Below are positions 16,617 through 24,932 of a stretch of 32,024 nt of DNA, piece by piece. Source of the DNA: Akkermansia muciniphila (GTDB taxonomy: Bacteria > Verrucomicrobiota > Verrucomicrobiia > Verrucomicrobiales > Akkermansiaceae). How positions within the stretch are numbered: position 1 is the first letter of the stretch; every line of letters begins with the position of its first letter. Made by a program: the position numbers and the translations under genes. The stretch spans positions 1-32,024 of the forward strand of contig CAMDCV010000044.1 of the NCBI GenBank assembly GCA_945890645.1, given 5' to 3'. The notes below the pieces were generated by a model. The model saw only the letters and a program-made list of their open reading frames with translations. It was not told the DNA's origin and did not search any database.

Positions 16617-17726
16617 ATGAGACGTTCGCGCTGGCTGGCTCCTTGGAAAGATTCGTTGGTAAAACCTGCGATTTACCATTGCGTGTCGCGTGTGGTGGAT
16701 CGCAGGTACGTCTTTGGCGATGCGGAGAGGGAGCAGTTCCGCATCTACTTGCGGATGTATGAGAAATTTACGGGGTGTCGGTTACTGTCGTATTGTATCA
16801 TGTCGAACCATTTCCACATTCTGCTGGAAGTGCCGCCGATGCCGCAGGGTGGGCTTGGCGATGAAGAATTGCTCACGCGCCTGCGGGCTATTTACACTGA
16901 TGGCGTGGTGAGCTTGGTGGAAAAGGAACTAGCGGATGCACGTGCCAAAGGCATTGCGGAATACGCGGATCAAATCCACAAGCGCTACACGTATCGGATG
17001 CATGATTTGAGCCAGTTTATGAAAACTGTGCTACAACGAACGACGCGGTGGTATAATCTCTGCCATCAACGAAAAGGGACCTTGTGGGAGGAGCGCTATA
17101 AAAGTGTGATTGTCGAAGATGGTATCGCGGCGCGCACTATGGCGGCCTATATTGATCTCAATCCTTTGAGAGCCGGGATGGTGAGCGATCCGGCGGAGTA
17201 TCGGTGGAGCAGCTACGGCGAAGCCGTGGGCGGCGGCACGAACGGCAACGGAAAGAAAGCGCGCGAAGGGCTGGTGCGCGCGTGCATGAGTCATCGGGGC
17301 GGGGGATTTGAGTCGGAGAAATGGAAGGAAGTCGCAAAAGTCTATCGTAAAGCGATGGGACTCGCACTAGAGCGCAAGAGCGGTCGTGCGGGTGAAGAAG
17401 TCAATGAAGCAAAATCAAAGCGCTTAGCCGCAGTTACGAAGAAGAGTTTGCAACTCGGCGAGAAGCCCGACCCTAATGCCTTGAAGCAAGACGATAACGA
17501 TACCGTCTTGCCTGAATTGCGGAAGGCGGAAATGTTACGCTATCGCATCCGCTATTTCACCGATGGGGCCATCATCGGCAGCAAAGCGTTTGTCAACGAA
17601 GCCTTTACCAAAGCACGTGAGCGCTTTAGCGAAAGACGCAAGGACGGAGCGAGAAAGATGCGAGGCAAAGCGGCGGCAGCGGGCGATGCTTTATGGAGTG
17701 TAAGAGACTTAAAAGTTGATGTGTAA
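16617..17726 (+). CDS. REP-associated tyrosine transposase (RAYT, Y1/HUH family)
   Basis: A 369-residue member of the IS200-like Y1 transposase superfamily. The N-terminal domain has the entry PAIYHCVSRVVDRRYVF (17-33), the metal-binding HUH motif in MSNHFHILLE (His65, His67), and a candidate catalytic Tyr161 in LWEERYKSVIVEDG. These enzymes nick and rejoin single-stranded DNA at hairpins. The C-terminal part from about residue 215 is lysine- and arginine-rich and longer than in short RAYTs; it probably binds DNA. All core residues are present, so it may be active. It is a lone gene with no partner tnpB, typical of domesticated RAYTs linked to REP sequences. Confidence 0.9.
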   Translation: MRRSRWLAPWKDSLVKPAIYHCVSRVVDRRYVFGDAEREQFRIYLRMYEKFTGCRLLSYCIMSNHFHILLEVPPMPQGGLGDEELLTRLRAIYTDGVVSLVEKELADARAKGIAEYADQIHKRYTYRMHDLSQFMKTVLQRTTRWYNLCHQRKGTLWEERYKSVIVEDGIAARTMAAYIDLNPLRAGMVSDPAEYRWSSYGEAVGGGTNGNGKKAREGLVRACMSHRGGGFESEKWKEVAKVYRKAMGLALERKSGRAGEEVNEAKSKRLAAVTKKSLQLGEKPDPNALKQDDNDTVLPELRKAEMLRYRIRYFTDGAIIGSKAFVNEAFTKARERFSERRKDGARKMRGKAAAAGDALWSVRDLKVDV

Positions 17727-17855
17727 GTGCGTTCATAAAAATGGATGCGCGGGAAATTAGCGTTCATCAAAGTCATAAGTGTTAGCTAGGGTTCACTATC
17801 GCCATTTTGGTTTTGCATTGCTCTCGCATCGGTGGGTGTTTAGGTTTGTTGCGAC

Positions 17856-18779
17856 ATGAATTGCGTTGCATTATTTTCCGGACAGGGGGCTCAGAAGGTG
17901 GGCATGGGCAAGGACTTCTATGAATCATCGGCCACAGCTCGGGCGATGATGGACGAGGCGGATCAGGTGCTAGGATTTTCTCTAACAAAAATTATGTTTG
18001 AGGGACCAGAAGAGGAACTAACGCGCACTTCGCGCTGTCAGCCGGCATTGTATTTGCATGGTCTGGTGGCGATGACTTTGTTGGCCGAGCGTGTCGCGGG
18101 TTTTGCGGTGGATGCGACGGCGGGACTTTCGTTAGGCGAGTTCACGGCGCATGCGGCGGCTGGTACATTTACGTTTGCGGATGGCCTGCGCTTGGTTGCG
18201 AAGCGTGGCGCATTGATGGAAGAGGCTTGCGAAAACACCCAGGGAGCGATGGCGGCCTTGATAGGTGGGGAAGAAGAACAAATCCGCGCACTGGCAGCGG
18301 AGTGCGATGTGGATGTGGCGAATTTGAATGCTCCTGGACAGATTGTTTTGTCTGGTGCCGTGGCTGGGATCGATGCGGTTGTTGAGAAAGCGAAAGATTT
18401 TGGAATTCGTCGTGCGATCAAACTCAATGTTGCCGGTGCTTATCACTCGCGTTTGATGCAATCCGCGCAAGATCAATTGGCAGTGGCGATGCAATCGGCT
18501 TCCATGCAGCCCCCGCGTGTGCCAGTGGTCTGCAATTTCGGGGCCTCGGTGGTCAATGAGCCTGCGGAGATCCGTTCGATGCTGGAAAAGCAGGTGACAG
18601 GATCCGTGCGCTGGACAGAGTCGATTCAACAACTGAGAGCGATGGGTCAAGCGCGTTTCATTGAATTTGGTCCGGGAAAAGTCATTGCGGGCTTGGTTTC
18701 GAAGATCGAAAAAGATGCTGAAATTGTAAGCATTGAAGACCTCCCTAGCTTAGAGGCCGTGATTGAGAAATGGGCGTGA
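17856..18779 (+). CDS. fabD: Malonyl-CoA:ACP transacylase
   Basis: A 307-residue cytosolic enzyme of full family length that moves the malonyl group from CoA to acyl carrier protein at the start of fatty-acid synthesis. It opens with ALFSGQGAQKVGMG (5-18). The nucleophile elbow is GLSLGE with Ser92, and the family's substrate-carboxylate Arg is Arg117 in AKRGALME. Catalytic His197 sits in GAYHSRLM. The residue before the nucleophile is Leu rather than the His of the E. coli enzyme, a known variant. It stands alone here, with no fabH, fabG or acpP next to it; a tRNA gene follows. Confidence 0.95.
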   Translation: MNCVALFSGQGAQKVGMGKDFYESSATARAMMDEADQVLGFSLTKIMFEGPEEELTRTSRCQPALYLHGLVAMTLLAERVAGFAVDATAGLSLGEFTAHAAAGTFTFADGLRLVAKRGALMEEACENTQGAMAALIGGEEEQIRALAAECDVDVANLNAPGQIVLSGAVAGIDAVVEKAKDFGIRRAIKLNVAGAYHSRLMQSAQDQLAVAMQSASMQPPRVPVVCNFGASVVNEPAEIRSMLEKQVTGSVRWTESIQQLRAMGQARFIEFGPGKVIAGLVSKIEKDAEIVSIEDLPSLEAVIEKWA

Positions 18780-18822
18780 AAGAGAGGTAATGAGAAAAAT
18801 TCACATTTTTAGTATTTTCTTA

Positions 18823-18851
18823 TTGCCAAAGTCTGGGAATGCTCCTAGTTT
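18823..18851 (+). promoter_or_regulatory. Promoter of tRNA-Asp
   Basis: TTGCCA (18823-18828), a 17-bp spacer, and TAGTTT (18846-18851), followed by a GC-rich stretch (CCGCGCGCCCG) before the tRNA at 18872. The GC-rich discriminator is typical of stable-RNA promoters under stringent control. The -10 is a weak consensus match, but the layout matches the candidate promoter at 31908. Confidence 0.5.
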
Positions 18852-18871
18852 CCGCGCGCCCGAGTGAACGG

Positions 18872-18948
18872 GGAGCGGTAGCTCAGTTGGTTAGAGCGCC
18901 AGCCTGTCACGTTGGAGGCCGCGGGTTCAAGTCCCGTCCGCTCCGCCA
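18872..18948 (+). tRNA. tRNA-Asp (anticodon GTC)
   Basis: A complete cloverleaf: acceptor stem GGAGCGG/CCGCTCC, D arm GCTC...GAGC, anticodon arm CCAGC-CTGTCAC-GTTGG with anticodon GTC, T arm GCGGG-TTCAAGT-CCCGT, discriminator G, and an encoded CCA at 18946-18948. The discriminator G and the GTC anticodon both fit aspartate. Confidence 0.97.
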
Positions 18949-18998
18949 CTCACTCAGGTTTTCAACTGATTTGTTTTTTGTTTTTCATTGTTTTTTGC

Positions 18999-19028
18999 AA
19001 ACGGCTTCCTGACAACAGGAAGCCGTTT
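18999..19028 (+). terminator. Hairpin terminator after tRNA-Asp
   Basis: A perfect 13-bp stem (AAACGGCTTCCTG / CAGGAAGCCGTTT) with a 4-nt loop (ACAA), 50 bp past the tRNA. Only a short T run lies at its end and just after it (GTTTCGCTTT). A run of T residues lies on its left side. It separates the tRNA from the convergent methyltransferase gene and may serve both. Confidence 0.65.
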
Positions 19029-19114
19029 CGCTTTATCAGGATGAGCCGCGATTCGTGTGTCTGTGAATGCAGAGAATCGTAGTCCGCCTTATGCCGCGAA
19101 TCTACCTACAGCCT

Positions 19115-19855
19115 TTAAAGTCTCCGCCAATAAGTAAGGAGCGATTGCGACCACTGAAATTTTCGTGCGGTTTCGCGAATGAGGAAGGGCTCATGGCAGT
19201 GATGCACGAGGGTGAAGTGAGGGCTGAGCTTATGTTGCAGCCAGGTGAAAGTATCTGCATCAGGCCAGTGCGAAGGTGGAGTAAACTCTTCCAACCATGT
19301 GCAGGGCGTGGCGAGGACGAGTTCGCCGCTATTGCAAACGAGCGCAGGTAGTTTTTCTAACAATAACTCTGGTTGTGGCAGGCGGCAGAGAAGATTCGCC
19401 GCATGGACGCGGTCAAAGGTGCCGAGGTCGTCGCGCAGATGCATGGCATCGCCTTGTTCGAATCGGCAACGTTCGCGCTCACCTTGCGCTTGGGCTTGAA
19501 GAGTTTGGTAGTGATGGGCTTCGTCATGACGACGATAGGACAGCACTTGTCCCTGTTGCAGGGCTTGGGCTGCATGGATGAAGGCATGTGAGTAATCAAT
19601 GCCGATGACTTGCTCGCAATTGCTAGCCATGGCAACGGTAGAAGCTCCAACGGCACATCCAAGGTCAAGGCCGCGCTTGACGGACAGATCCGAAAAATGT
19701 GCCACAGTGCGCTGGGTAAACCCTAGTGCTTGACGCATCGCAAGCGGGTAGGGGATGCCCGCCGTGGCGAAAACCTCATCATCACTGGCGTAGTGGAATA
19801 ACAAATATTCCTCTAACAGGCGCTGAGACTCGTAGATGTTGTCAGGCGACCCCAC
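19115..19855 (-). CDS. Stand-alone OvoA C-terminal-type methyltransferase
   Basis: A 246-residue class I SAM-dependent methyltransferase. The SAM-binding motif I is LDLGCAVGASTVAM (63-76), followed by VIGIDYSHAFI. The start NIYESQRLLEEYLLFHYAS and the phrases NLLCRLPQPE and TPCTWLEEFTP closely match what I recall of the putative 4-mercaptohistidine N1-methyltransferase family, the C-terminal domain of the ovothiol enzyme OvoA. In OvoA it methylates the imidazole of a thiohistidine. Here the N-terminal sulfoxide-synthase domains are absent and no such gene lies in the window. It begins 2 bp after the stop of the M29-like gene, so the two form an operon. The real substrate may be a histidine thiol or something else. 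Confidence 0.82.
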   Translation of the reverse strand: MGSPDNIYESQRLLEEYLLFHYASDDEVFATAGIPYPLAMRQALGFTQRTVAHFSDLSVKRGLDLGCAVGASTVAMASNCEQVIGIDYSHAFIHAAQALQQGQVLSYRRHDEAHHYQTLQAQAQGERERCRFEQGDAMHLRDDLGTFDRVHAANLLCRLPQPELLLEKLPALVCNSGELVLATPCTWLEEFTPPSHWPDADTFTWLQHKLSPHFTLVHHCHEPFLIRETARKFQWSQSLLTYWRRL

Positions 19856-19857
19856 AA

Positions 19858-21066
19858 TTAGAATGCGGTCAGTGCGTCCATGATGTAGCGACTCGGGCGG
19901 AAGTTCTCGATGATGATTTCTTCTTGATCGCCGCGTTTCATGCGCACCTGACTGATGTTGAAGTTAGGCGTTTTGTGAGGCGCGAAAAGGATGTCGTCGT
20001 GAGTGGAATTCTCATGCTTCTTGAACATGGATGGCACGATGTCTCCACCGAGATGGTCATCGCGACCAGTGGCAAGGTGGCAAGTGCCTAACACTTTTTC
20101 GTCTTGGATATCGGCACCAGAAACAGGTAGCACCTGGGTGCCGAAGCCGAGCTCACCGAGTGTTCCAGTCATCGGGTCGTCGAGGAGTCGAGCATTATGG
20201 GCATCGATCGTGTCTTGATTTCCTTGAATCAGAGTAGAGCGAACGATATTGCGGTTTTCGACATCGAGCACACCGAGAGTACCGTCCTCGTACTTCATCG
20301 GGAATTGACCGCGGGCGTCGCTCGGCACGAAATACACTTCACCCGCAGGGAGATTGGCGATGTCGGGTGTGAGGCCATTGCAGAGCCCGTGTGACTTCTG
20401 AGCTTCCTGACGATCAAGGCCGAGCCATGCGGTGAGGACGCGACCATCTTCTAAGGCGAAATCGATTTCGATGGATTCAGCACCAGTCATGGCGAGACGA
20501 ATTTTTTCCGCATCACGTGAGACTTCGTGGTAATTCACAGCGAGTCCTGAGGAGAGAATGATGTCATTCACACCATGCAGTGTGGCTCCACGGAAGCCAA
20601 ACTGTTTGGCCTTGGCGGTGAGTGGTGCTGTGGCAGAGTAAGTAGAAATGCAGAGAATCAGATCGTAATTTGGATAGAGATCACGGTCGAAGGAAAATTG
20701 TTTGCCATGACTGTCCCATACTTCATCTGCGAGGTCGAGGTTGGAACCATAGGTCATGCGATAGGCGAACATTTCACCGCCGTGCATGCCGAGATCTTTC
20801 ATGACACCCAGTTGTAGGCTTTGGTAGAAATGCTGATAGGCGCGTTTTTGAATGGGATAGCCTTCTTCTGTGAGGAAGTGAAAATCTTTGATCATCGGCG
20901 CAGGATCTGCGAAATCAACGAGCACACAAATCTTGCAACCGGCAGTGGGAGTGAAGACCGTGTTGAGTAGTTGGCGTAGATTGAAGGCAGGGAACTTGCG
21001 CTTTTCGGGGTGAAGCAAAATATCTTCTCGCAAGTAATCGGGCAGTGTCAAGCAGGTGGCGGACAT
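19858..21066 (-). CDS. M29 (aminopeptidase T)-like metallopeptidase homologue
   Basis: A 402-residue cytosolic protein starting at the ATG at 21066 (MSATCLTLPDYLRED); an in-frame codon at 21099 would add 11 unlikely residues. The second half resembles the M29 aminopeptidase family: NLPAGEVYFVPSD, GTLGELGFGTQ, and HLATGRDDHLGGDI correspond to the conserved Glu/His-bearing blocks that hold the metals. The first half (to about residue 170) has no motif I can name beyond FPAFNLRQLLNTV. Length agrees with M29 (about 370-410). It lies upstream of, and almost touching, the OvoA-type methyltransferase. It may release amino acids or hydrolyse a dipeptide-like precursor; that is inference. Confidence 0.7.
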   Translation of the reverse strand: MSATCLTLPDYLREDILLHPEKRKFPAFNLRQLLNTVFTPTAGCKICVLVDFADPAPMIKDFHFLTEEGYPIQKRAYQHFYQSLQLGVMKDLGMHGGEMFAYRMTYGSNLDLADEVWDSHGKQFSFDRDLYPNYDLILCISTYSATAPLTAKAKQFGFRGATLHGVNDIILSSGLAVNYHEVSRDAEKIRLAMTGAESIEIDFALEDGRVLTAWLGLDRQEAQKSHGLCNGLTPDIANLPAGEVYFVPSDARGQFPMKYEDGTLGVLDVENRNIVRSTLIQGNQDTIDAHNARLLDDPMTGTLGELGFGTQVLPVSGADIQDEKVLGTCHLATGRDDHLGGDIVPSMFKKHENSTHDDILFAPHKTPNFNISQVRMKRGDQEEIIIENFRPSRYIMDALTAF

Positions 21067-21148
21067 GAAGCAAGGTAGCAACGACTTTTGACCGCGCAAG
21101 AGTCATGACGAAAAAAAATGAATTTTCGCGGTTAGATAGTGACAATGC

Positions 21149-22948
21149 TCAATCGCGGACGGGCTCACCGAGGATTCGGGCGATCTGGCGTTCTATAAGT
21201 GGCAAGCCATCCCGAAGCGCGCGAATGGATTCGCCTAACGATTTGTCATGAAATCCAAATGACTCTACATCAAAGCCTTTATCGCTGACTTTTTTCATGG
21301 CTCGTGCTAAGGTGCGAGCGGTATTAGCGAGATTGAGCGCTTCATTGTAAAGAGCCCGGTCATCGGCGGCAACGATACGATCGAGTGGGTCGAGGTTAGT
21401 CCGCGCCGATTCGTGCGCCGCTTGTACCAGTGCAGATGTGACTCGGTGACCTTCGTCATCACGATAGAAATCGGTAATTTGATTCAGCGGGAGCAGTGCC
21501 GCACGAATTTGATGAGCGAGGCATTTTTCCGATAGCTGTGTTGGGCGTTTGCCTTTGGCTTGCAGGAGGAGAAATTGAGCAGAGGCATACTGCGGCGTGG
21601 CTGTTGCAATTGTTTCTAATCTACCGCGCACAAACTGATTGGTAACGAAGGGACCGATGCTTGATGTCGATTTTTCACGGATACTCGCAAAATTACTCAA
21701 AGAAGCGGCAACGGCGGCATCGGGTTGTTTTTTGCTGAAAGCAATCAACTCATCGAGGTTCGCCGCGAGAAAAATGTCGTGCTTCATAAAAAATCCCAGA
21801 TCATCCATGGCCAGAAGTCCATTTAGCATTTCCTCCGCGGATTTCGGTAGCACTATGCGAGTGGGCGGGCATGCCGCGAGTGAACGAATTAGTTCCCAAC
21901 TATTCTTCGGCAGAGAAAGTTTGCCGTCTTCCTCGACGATGCCGATGACGATGCCGGTTGGTTCATCGCCACTGATGGATGAAGCCGCGAGCACAGCTGC
22001 GGCGGCTGATAGCGCTTCTCCATTGCGTCGGATCGAATAAATGTCCTTCGGTGGCAAGCTCAAGTGAACCACCCCTCCACGGGGCAGACCGTGATATTTT
22101 TCCCGGAAACGAGGCACCGTGCTTTTGTTGATTTCGATCAAGATGGGACGGATGCGTTCCTCGTCGAAGTCGTTCAGGTGGTAGCGGAAATTTTCATGTT
22201 CCGCATCCGTGGAAGTGCTCATGGAAATGGGCGTGAGCTTGAGAATATAGTCTTTGGTTTCTTCGCGATAGAGCCACAGCGGTGAAGTGATGACCGCGCT
22301 GTTGCGTGCAAAAACGACTTCTTTGTTATCTGATGTCTCTTCCTTTGGATTTTCTTCTGGCGGTGTTTCCTCGGGTGATTCTTCGCGCTGGGTGATCTGT
22401 GGCTCGTTTTTGGGTATGAATTCGTCTAACGAAGCGACCCAGTTTTTCCAAGGCCCTGTTTCTTTTTTGTAGCCAGCAGCGGAAGGATGATCTGGGTCCA
22501 CTTTGGCAAGTACTTCGCCGAGGCAAAGCGCAAGGGTGTTGCCATCTTTGCCCGCTTCATCGCTCGCGAGCCACGACTGCGTGCGCCAAGCTCTCGATTT
22601 TGCCGCAGCGACGACAGCGAATTCAGGTATGCTGGGAGTATTTTCTTCGCTCAATTGATCCAGTAAATCCATCGTTTGACGGTTCACGGGATCGAGGGCT
22701 TGAGCGAGGGCGAGCAATTGGGCCGCAGTGCGCTGCTGCTCGTGATTTTTTATGTCCACGGCAGCGCTAATCACGGTGAGTTGACCGCAAAGCTGCTTCA
22801 TGGTTTCGACATCAATGGGCAAGAGGTCGCGCCGAAATGGCACATTGTCCGTCGGTGTGATGAAGCGTGCATGGACTTGGGGCACTGCCAGCAGACAGAA
22901 TGCCGCCACGAGATTCAGGAGCCATGGGGAAAATGTGTTCGCTTTCAT
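21149..22948 (-). CDS. Large secreted protein with a degenerate Lon-like region
   Basis: A 599-residue protein. The ATG at 22948 is chosen because it opens with a signal peptide (MKANTFSPWLLNLVAAFCLLAVPQVHA); the frame extends upstream without a better start. Residues 185-208 form a Glu/Pro-rich linker. Residues about 308-405 resemble the Lon (S16) proteolytic domain: GEALSAAAAVLAASSISGDE, GIVIGIVEEDGKLSLP, then RIVLPKSAEEM and NLDELIAFSKK, in Lon order. Ser314 is near the Lon nucleophile position, but the Lys of the dyad does not line up (Lys348 is offset), so catalysis is doubtful. The N-terminal and C-terminal regions are helical and unrecognised. It is divergent from the thioesterase gene (84-bp gap). 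Confidence 0.75.
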   Translation of the reverse strand: MKANTFSPWLLNLVAAFCLLAVPQVHARFITPTDNVPFRRDLLPIDVETMKQLCGQLTVISAAVDIKNHEQQRTAAQLLALAQALDPVNRQTMDLLDQLSEENTPSIPEFAVVAAAKSRAWRTQSWLASDEAGKDGNTLALCLGEVLAKVDPDHPSAAGYKKETGPWKNWVASLDEFIPKNEPQITQREESPEETPPEENPKEETSDNKEVVFARNSAVITSPLWLYREETKDYILKLTPISMSTSTDAEHENFRYHLNDFDEERIRPILIEINKSTVPRFREKYHGLPRGGVVHLSLPPKDIYSIRRNGEALSAAAAVLAASSISGDEPTGIVIGIVEEDGKLSLPKNSWELIRSLAACPPTRIVLPKSAEEMLNGLLAMDDLGFFMKHDIFLAANLDELIAFSKKQPDAAVAASLSNFASIREKSTSSIGPFVTNQFVRGRLETIATATPQYASAQFLLLQAKGKRPTQLSEKCLAHQIRAALLPLNQITDFYRDDEGHRVTSALVQAAHESARTNLDPLDRIVAADDRALYNEALNLANTARTLARAMKKVSDKGFDVESFGFHDKSLGESIRALRDGLPLIERQIARILGEPVRD

Positions 22949-23032
22949 GAGGGTGATGCCTTTCGCTTGGGCTACGTGATTAAGCAACGCAATGTTGCAA
23001 AAGTCGCGCGGGTTTGTCAAACTATCGGCACG

Positions 23033-23443
23033 ATGCCAGAAAAAATTGCCATGAACACGCGCGAGGAAGTGATGTTTTTCGACACGGACTGCGGTGGGGT
23101 CGTCCACAATCTAGCGTATTTGCGGATGATCGAGACCTGTCGCACACGGCTCGCTGCCTTGATGGGGATGGATTTGCCCACGATGGCCCAAACGCAACTG
23201 TATCCCGTGGTGGTGCGCACCGAGGCCGACTATCGAATGCCCGCCAAGTTAGGCGATTGGCTGCGTATTGAAGGCCAGCTTGCGGAAATCGAAGGCGCGC
23301 GATTTTGGTGTACATTTGCTGTCGTTCGGGAATCCGATGGTCAAGTGCTGTTGCGCGCGCGGCAGGCATTGGCATTGGTGCAAATGCCGGAGGGGAAACC
23401 ACGGCGATTGCCTGCAGAGTGGCGCGAGAAATGGGGTGTTTGA
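23033..23443 (+). CDS. Acyl-CoA thioesterase, 4HBT hotdog family
   Basis: A 136-residue single hotdog-domain protein, the usual size for the 4-hydroxybenzoyl-CoA thioesterase/YbgC group. The hallmark MFFDTDCGGVVHNLAYLRMIE (Asp17 and Asp19 region) is nearly canonical, with the catalytic Asp and the GVVHN turn. It should hydrolyse a small or aromatic acyl-CoA in the cytoplasm. The ATG at 23033 is used; a second ATG at 23051 would give 130 residues and keep the domain intact. The reading frame stays open far upstream inside the antisense gene, but that part is not coding. It is divergent from the Lon-like secreted protein and has no obvious pathway partner here. Confidence 0.88.
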   Translation: MPEKIAMNTREEVMFFDTDCGGVVHNLAYLRMIETCRTRLAALMGMDLPTMAQTQLYPVVVRTEADYRMPAKLGDWLRIEGQLAEIEGARFWCTFAVVRESDGQVLLRARQALALVQMPEGKPRRLPAEWREKWGV

Positions 23444-23450
23444 TGTTTTG

Positions 23451-23705
23451 TTAGAACAAGGAAGCTCCCGTTTCGGCACGCGGTTTCTTTTTGGGCCGTG
23501 CGAGAACGCCATCGAGACGAATCAGGTCGTCCATGGTGGGTTCCCATTCCCCTTGGCGTAATCGCAAAAGGTCGCTCTGCCAATCACGTGTCGGGCCTTC
23601 TTGTTGCTGCATCAGTTGCGCTAACTCCGCGAGTCGTCCGCTGATCGCAAGCTCCTTGCGCGTCCGGCGCAGCCAGAACTCGATGAACTTGCGATCTCTT
23701 ACCAC
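23451..23705 (-). CDS. Small protein of unknown function (84 aa)
   Basis: A short basic protein (VRDRKFIEFWLRRTRKEL..., ending in PKKKPRAETGASLF) that starts at a GTG 12 bp after the TM2 gene stop. The text is predicted to be mainly helical, with a repeated Leu/Arg heptad feel around residues 20-65. It has no membrane segment and no motif I know. Position, codon usage and tight spacing to the TM2 gene support a real gene in the same transcript. It ends 7 bp from the convergent thioesterase stop. Confidence 0.55.
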   Translation of the reverse strand: MVRDRKFIEFWLRRTRKELAISGRLAELAQLMQQQEGPTRDWQSDLLRLRQGEWEPTMDDLIRLDGVLARPKKKPRAETGASLF

Positions 23706-23717
23706 AATGAGGTGCTG

Positions 23718-24143
23718 TTAGAACCAAGTCTTGCGACCGATAATGTAGATGCGCTCGAATTCCTCATCGGTCTTGGTGAGATACGTGATGCCTTCGATGA
23801 GACCAATCACGGCAATCACCAAAGTAGGAATGCCGCATAGGAAATAGCCGAGCACGCCAATGACGCACATGATAATGCCCTCATTTTGGTAACCCAAGAT
23901 AAATTTGTGGACACCAAAAGCTCCAAGCACGATCGCCAAGATTCCCGCAAGAATTTTTTTGTCCTTCGCGGGAGATGGTGTAGGTGGAACGGGTGCCGAG
24001 TATTGAGGTGCTGGTGGCGGGTCGTACGCGGGAGTCGGTGGTGGTGAATCCACGGGCGAGGGTGCCGCAGGCGGTGGTGGCGGCATGTCTTCGGCAGGAG
24101 TCGAAGGATTGTTTTGAGGATCGGGTGATTGTTCGGTGGACAT
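23718..24143 (-). CDS. TM2-domain membrane protein with proline-rich N-terminus
   Basis: A 141-residue protein. Residues 1-58 are a low-complexity Pro/Ala/Ser region (about 40% proline). Residues 60-125 are a TM2 domain: KKILAGILAIVLGAFGVHKF, then YQNEGIIMCVIGVLGY and a third hydrophobic run with GLIEGITYL, giving two to three helices and the family's GAFGVHKFILG core. TM2 proteins are of unknown function in bacteria. It is divergent from the spermidine-synthase-like gene, with 49 bp between starts, and is followed by the 84-residue protein. Confidence 0.88.
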   Translation of the reverse strand: MSTEQSPDPQNNPSTPAEDMPPPPPAAPSPVDSPPPTPAYDPPPAPQYSAPVPPTPSPAKDKKILAGILAIVLGAFGVHKFILGYQNEGIIMCVIGVLGYFLCGIPTLVIAVIGLIEGITYLTKTDEEFERIYIIGRKTWF

Positions 24144-24192
24144 GATGCCATTGAGTTACTAAAGTTTTTTCGCTGCGGCAACTCAAATTGAC

Positions 24193-24873
24193 ATGAAACC
24201 ACGAATTATTCTCGCTCATACAACGCTTCCCGATGGCAGCAATCTCGAACTCCACGAACACGATGGGCGCCACTACTTGCATTCGCACGGACAGCAATGG
24301 GCAGGATCTTCGACACGAATCGCGGAGGAAGAATTGGCGAAATTGGGTACCCATCCGTTTCGCCCTGCACGACAGCCGAAAATGCTAATCCTAGGTCTTG
24401 GGCTGGGAACCTTGGTAAGAGCGGTAGGGGGGGCTATCCCGCAAAAAAAAGCGGAGTTCACCGTCTACGAACCGCAGCGCGAATTGGCTCAGTGGCAGAA
24501 GAAATTTTTCCCCGAAGAAAATTGCTTTCAGGACAGTCGCGTGCGGGTGTCGCATGAATTGACACCCTCATCACTGGCGCGGGAAAATGGTTCGCTGCAT
24601 GCCATCTTGGTTCAAGCCGATGCCTGTCCCTTGGAAAACGGTAAAATTTTGTTAGATGATCGACGTTGGCTCGGTGCCATGCGAGATGCGCTGCAATCCG
24701 GTGGCGTGCTCGGCATCACTGCCGCTCGCATCATACCCGGCATGTTCTCACGATTGAGACGCGCGGGCTTTGATGTGGTGGAACATTTTGTCGAAAGCAA
24801 TCCCGCCGCGAAAAAACCCCGTCGCTACCCGATCTGGTTGGCGCGCAAGCCCGCGGGAAATATAGAAAAATAA
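24193..24873 (+). CDS. Spermidine-synthase-like methyltransferase-fold protein
   Basis: A 226-residue Rossmann-fold protein. A short N-terminal beta region (LELHEHDGRHYLHS) precedes the nucleotide motif MLILGLGLGTLVRAV (about 69-83) and the acidic loop VYEPQREL, the layout of the SpeE/spermidine-synthase-like family. The family's usual second-half signature D(A/S)F is not obvious; here it reads AILVQADACPL. It may be a SAM-binding enzyme rather than a true aminopropyltransferase. It has its own divergent promoter region and is followed after 59 bp by the secreted adaptor gene. Confidence 0.75.
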   Translation: MKPRIILAHTTLPDGSNLELHEHDGRHYLHSHGQQWAGSSTRIAEEELAKLGTHPFRPARQPKMLILGLGLGTLVRAVGGAIPQKKAEFTVYEPQRELAQWQKKFFPEENCFQDSRVRVSHELTPSSLARENGSLHAILVQADACPLENGKILLDDRRWLGAMRDALQSGGVLGITAARIIPGMFSRLRRAGFDVVEHFVESNPAAKKPRRYPIWLARKPAGNIEK

Positions 24874-24932
24874 TTGCATAAAACCTGCTTCGCAAAACGT
24901 TATCTTCCGTCACCTGTATCTTTGATTGATTC

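Noticed and set aside
17856-18779. Leu instead of His before the FabD nucleophile (GLSLGE) as an anomaly
   Set aside because: This variant is known in several bacterial groups, and the Arg117 and His197 positions are normal.
22676-23032. A long upstream extension of the thioesterase frame
   Set aside because: It is antisense to the signal-peptide end of the Lon-like protein; the hotdog domain begins only after the ATG at 23033.
24193-24873. Naming this gene speE
   Set aside because: The fold fits, but the key aspartates of true aminopropyltransferases are not clearly present, so only a family-level call is supported.
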